DNA from: Stromatinia cepivora
Taxonomy: Eukaryota; Ascomycota; Leotiomycetes; Helotiales; Sclerotiniaceae
Assembly (NCBI GenBank): GCA_014898415.1
Contig: RCTD01000001.1
Coordinates: forward strand, 2,046,001-2,110,000
Reading direction: 5' to 3'
Length of the DNA: 64,000 nt
In this document: positions 63,129 to 64,000 of the stretch, in pieces
How positions within the stretch are numbered: position 1 is the stretch's first letter
Layout of the letters: each line of letters opens with the position of its first letter
Notes under the pieces: model-generated
Told to the model about the DNA's origin: nothing
Databases searched by the model: none
The model's input: only the letters and a program-made list of their open reading frames with translations
Made by a program: the position numbers and the translations under genes

Positions 63129-63410
63129 TATAATATACAAAAATTGTAGTAAAGCTGAATAAATAAGATCAATTATGTTTTTTAGAATCTATAATTGAAA
63201 AATTATAATTTATAAGAAGCGATTAGATATATATACACAAATACCCATTTGTGGGTTACAGGGTTGTATGTATATATTATTAGGGTTATTATTTTACTAT
63301 ACTAAATCGTATGATTCGTAACGTATATATACAGATGATCAGCTCATAAATTGATATGGGAGATAAGAGGTATCACGTGGTTAGCCTCCTGTAGTTCACG
63401 ATTCGTGACA
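63129..63410 (-). repeat. Element B 5' LTR
   Basis: 282 bp, ends GATTCGTGACA on the plus strand; collinear with 33127-33408. The ATATC duplication follows at 63411-63415. Confidence 0.94.
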
Positions 63411-63415
63411 ATATC

Positions 63416-64000
63416 TATCTCTATAATCTTTATATTCCGTTTTACAGGTTTGTTTTGATATAAGAAGGTAATTATTATAATTTCGGATTATATATTTGAT
63501 AATCATTTATAAATAGTTTATAGAAATTCTAATATATTATTAATCCTAATTGTAATAATCTTTTCTTTAATAATCAATTCCATCTCCTTTTTTCAAGTTT
63601 TTAATATTTAAATTATATTATCTTTTTGTTTAAATGATATAATCCAATTTATTTTTGTACAATTATCAATGATCAATATAAAATAACGATTCCCTTGAAT
63701 CGATTTTGGAAATGGTTCTACAATATCGAAATATATAAATTCGAGTCTCTTTGATTTATACAGACTCAATTGTTTCGGAATACAATTGATCATTTTAATG
63801 AGTATATATATTTTGTAAATATCTAATTCAATTGGAATCTTTATTGATTTGATTATATTGAATATCTTATATAGATTCTTGATCTTATCTGGATCTAGAT
63901 AATTGAATCTTTGATATTATAATAGATATCTCTCTTTTTCCTTAAATATTAATTCATTATCGATACCTTTGATATTATCGATTATTTTTGAAGAAAAGTC
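63416..64000 (-). mobile_element. Element F (copia), right part: integrase
   Basis: The minus-strand frame 63793-63608 reads as the copia integrase start: KQLSLYKSKRLEFIYFDIVEPF, SIQGNRYFILIIDNCTK, WIISFKQKDNI. The Asp in FDIVEP and IIDN is the expected catalytic/core region. The upstream part of F (zinc arm, protease, gag, 5' LTR) lies to the right, outside the window. Confidence 0.85.

Larger units (their letters stand above)
33127..63410 (-). mobile_element. Element B: Ty3/gypsy chromovirus split by nested insertions
   Basis: A minus-strand gypsy element with 282-bp LTRs at 33127-33408 (3') and 63129-63410 (5'). It was broken at 36050 by element A and at 44023 by element C. Subtracting A, C and one 5-bp duplication each leaves exactly 7,044 bp, the length of A itself. 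Minus-strand fragments follow gypsy order: gag (about 63080-61430), protease (61426-61025), reverse transcriptase (60400-60215 continuing at 44023-43600), RNase H (43300-43095 continuing at 36045-35900), integrase (35657-34740) and a chromodomain region near the left end. Confidence 0.93.

Noticed and set aside
21001..64000. Nuclear copy of mitochondrial DNA as the cause of the AT richness
   Set aside because: No mitochondrial gene was recognised; the content is LTR retrotransposons with matching target duplications.
1..64000. CRISPR arrays, rRNA or tRNA genes
   Set aside because: No regularly spaced repeats of that kind and no convincing tRNA or rRNA sequence were seen by eye; a covariance-model scan was not possible.

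Overview
The window comes from a filamentous ascomycete (Pezizomycotina). Introns are short, proteins are fungal, and stress and regulatory genes typical of these fungi are present. Protein style together with a large AT-rich, retrotransposon-filled block suggests a Leotiomycete of the Sclerotinia/Botrytis type, but that placement is an inference.

The window has two compartments. Positions 1 to about 21,000 are ordinary gene-bearing DNA. The first 4 kb hold only simple repeats. Five genes follow: COP9 signalosome subunit 1 (minus, 5 exons), the Hsp104/ClpB disaggregase (minus, one exon), a mitochondrial Mhr1/mL67-type protein (plus, with an apparent GC-AG intron), a sulfotransferase-like P-loop protein (minus, 4 exons) and a Zn2Cys6 transcription factor (plus, 5 exons). 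Exon borders were worked out by reading splice sites and protein continuity. Hsp104 and the Mhr1-like gene share a 563-bp divergent promoter with heat-shock-type elements. The sulfotransferase-like gene and the transcription factor share a 2.6-kb divergent intergenic region. No operon-like functional link between the five genes is evident.

From about 21,000 to the end, the DNA is extremely AT-rich and contains seven nested LTR retrotransposons with mutations typical of repeat-induced point mutation (RIP). The outermost is a minus-strand Ty1/copia element (F), which runs off the right end. Into F were inserted a plus-strand copia element G (22714-30983, 309-bp LTRs) and a minus-strand Ty3/gypsy chromovirus B (33127-63410, 282-bp LTRs). 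B was invaded by two plus-strand members of its own family, A (36051-43094) and C (44024-60209). C was invaded by a small Gag-only element D (44347-46021, 150-bp LTRs) and by a minus-strand element E of a second chromodomain gypsy family (46451-53907, 292-bp LTRs). All six complete elements are flanked by perfect 5-bp target-site duplications. After removal of the inserts, A, B and C are each exactly 7,044 bp, which confirms the nesting.

The most unusual items are element D, a 1.7-kb LTR element coding only for a Gag with a decayed zinc knuckle; roughly 1.9-kb extra segments between pol and the 3' LTR of both G and E that carry antisense reading frames; and a 13-bp-arm hairpin kept near the 3' end of all three A/B/C copies.
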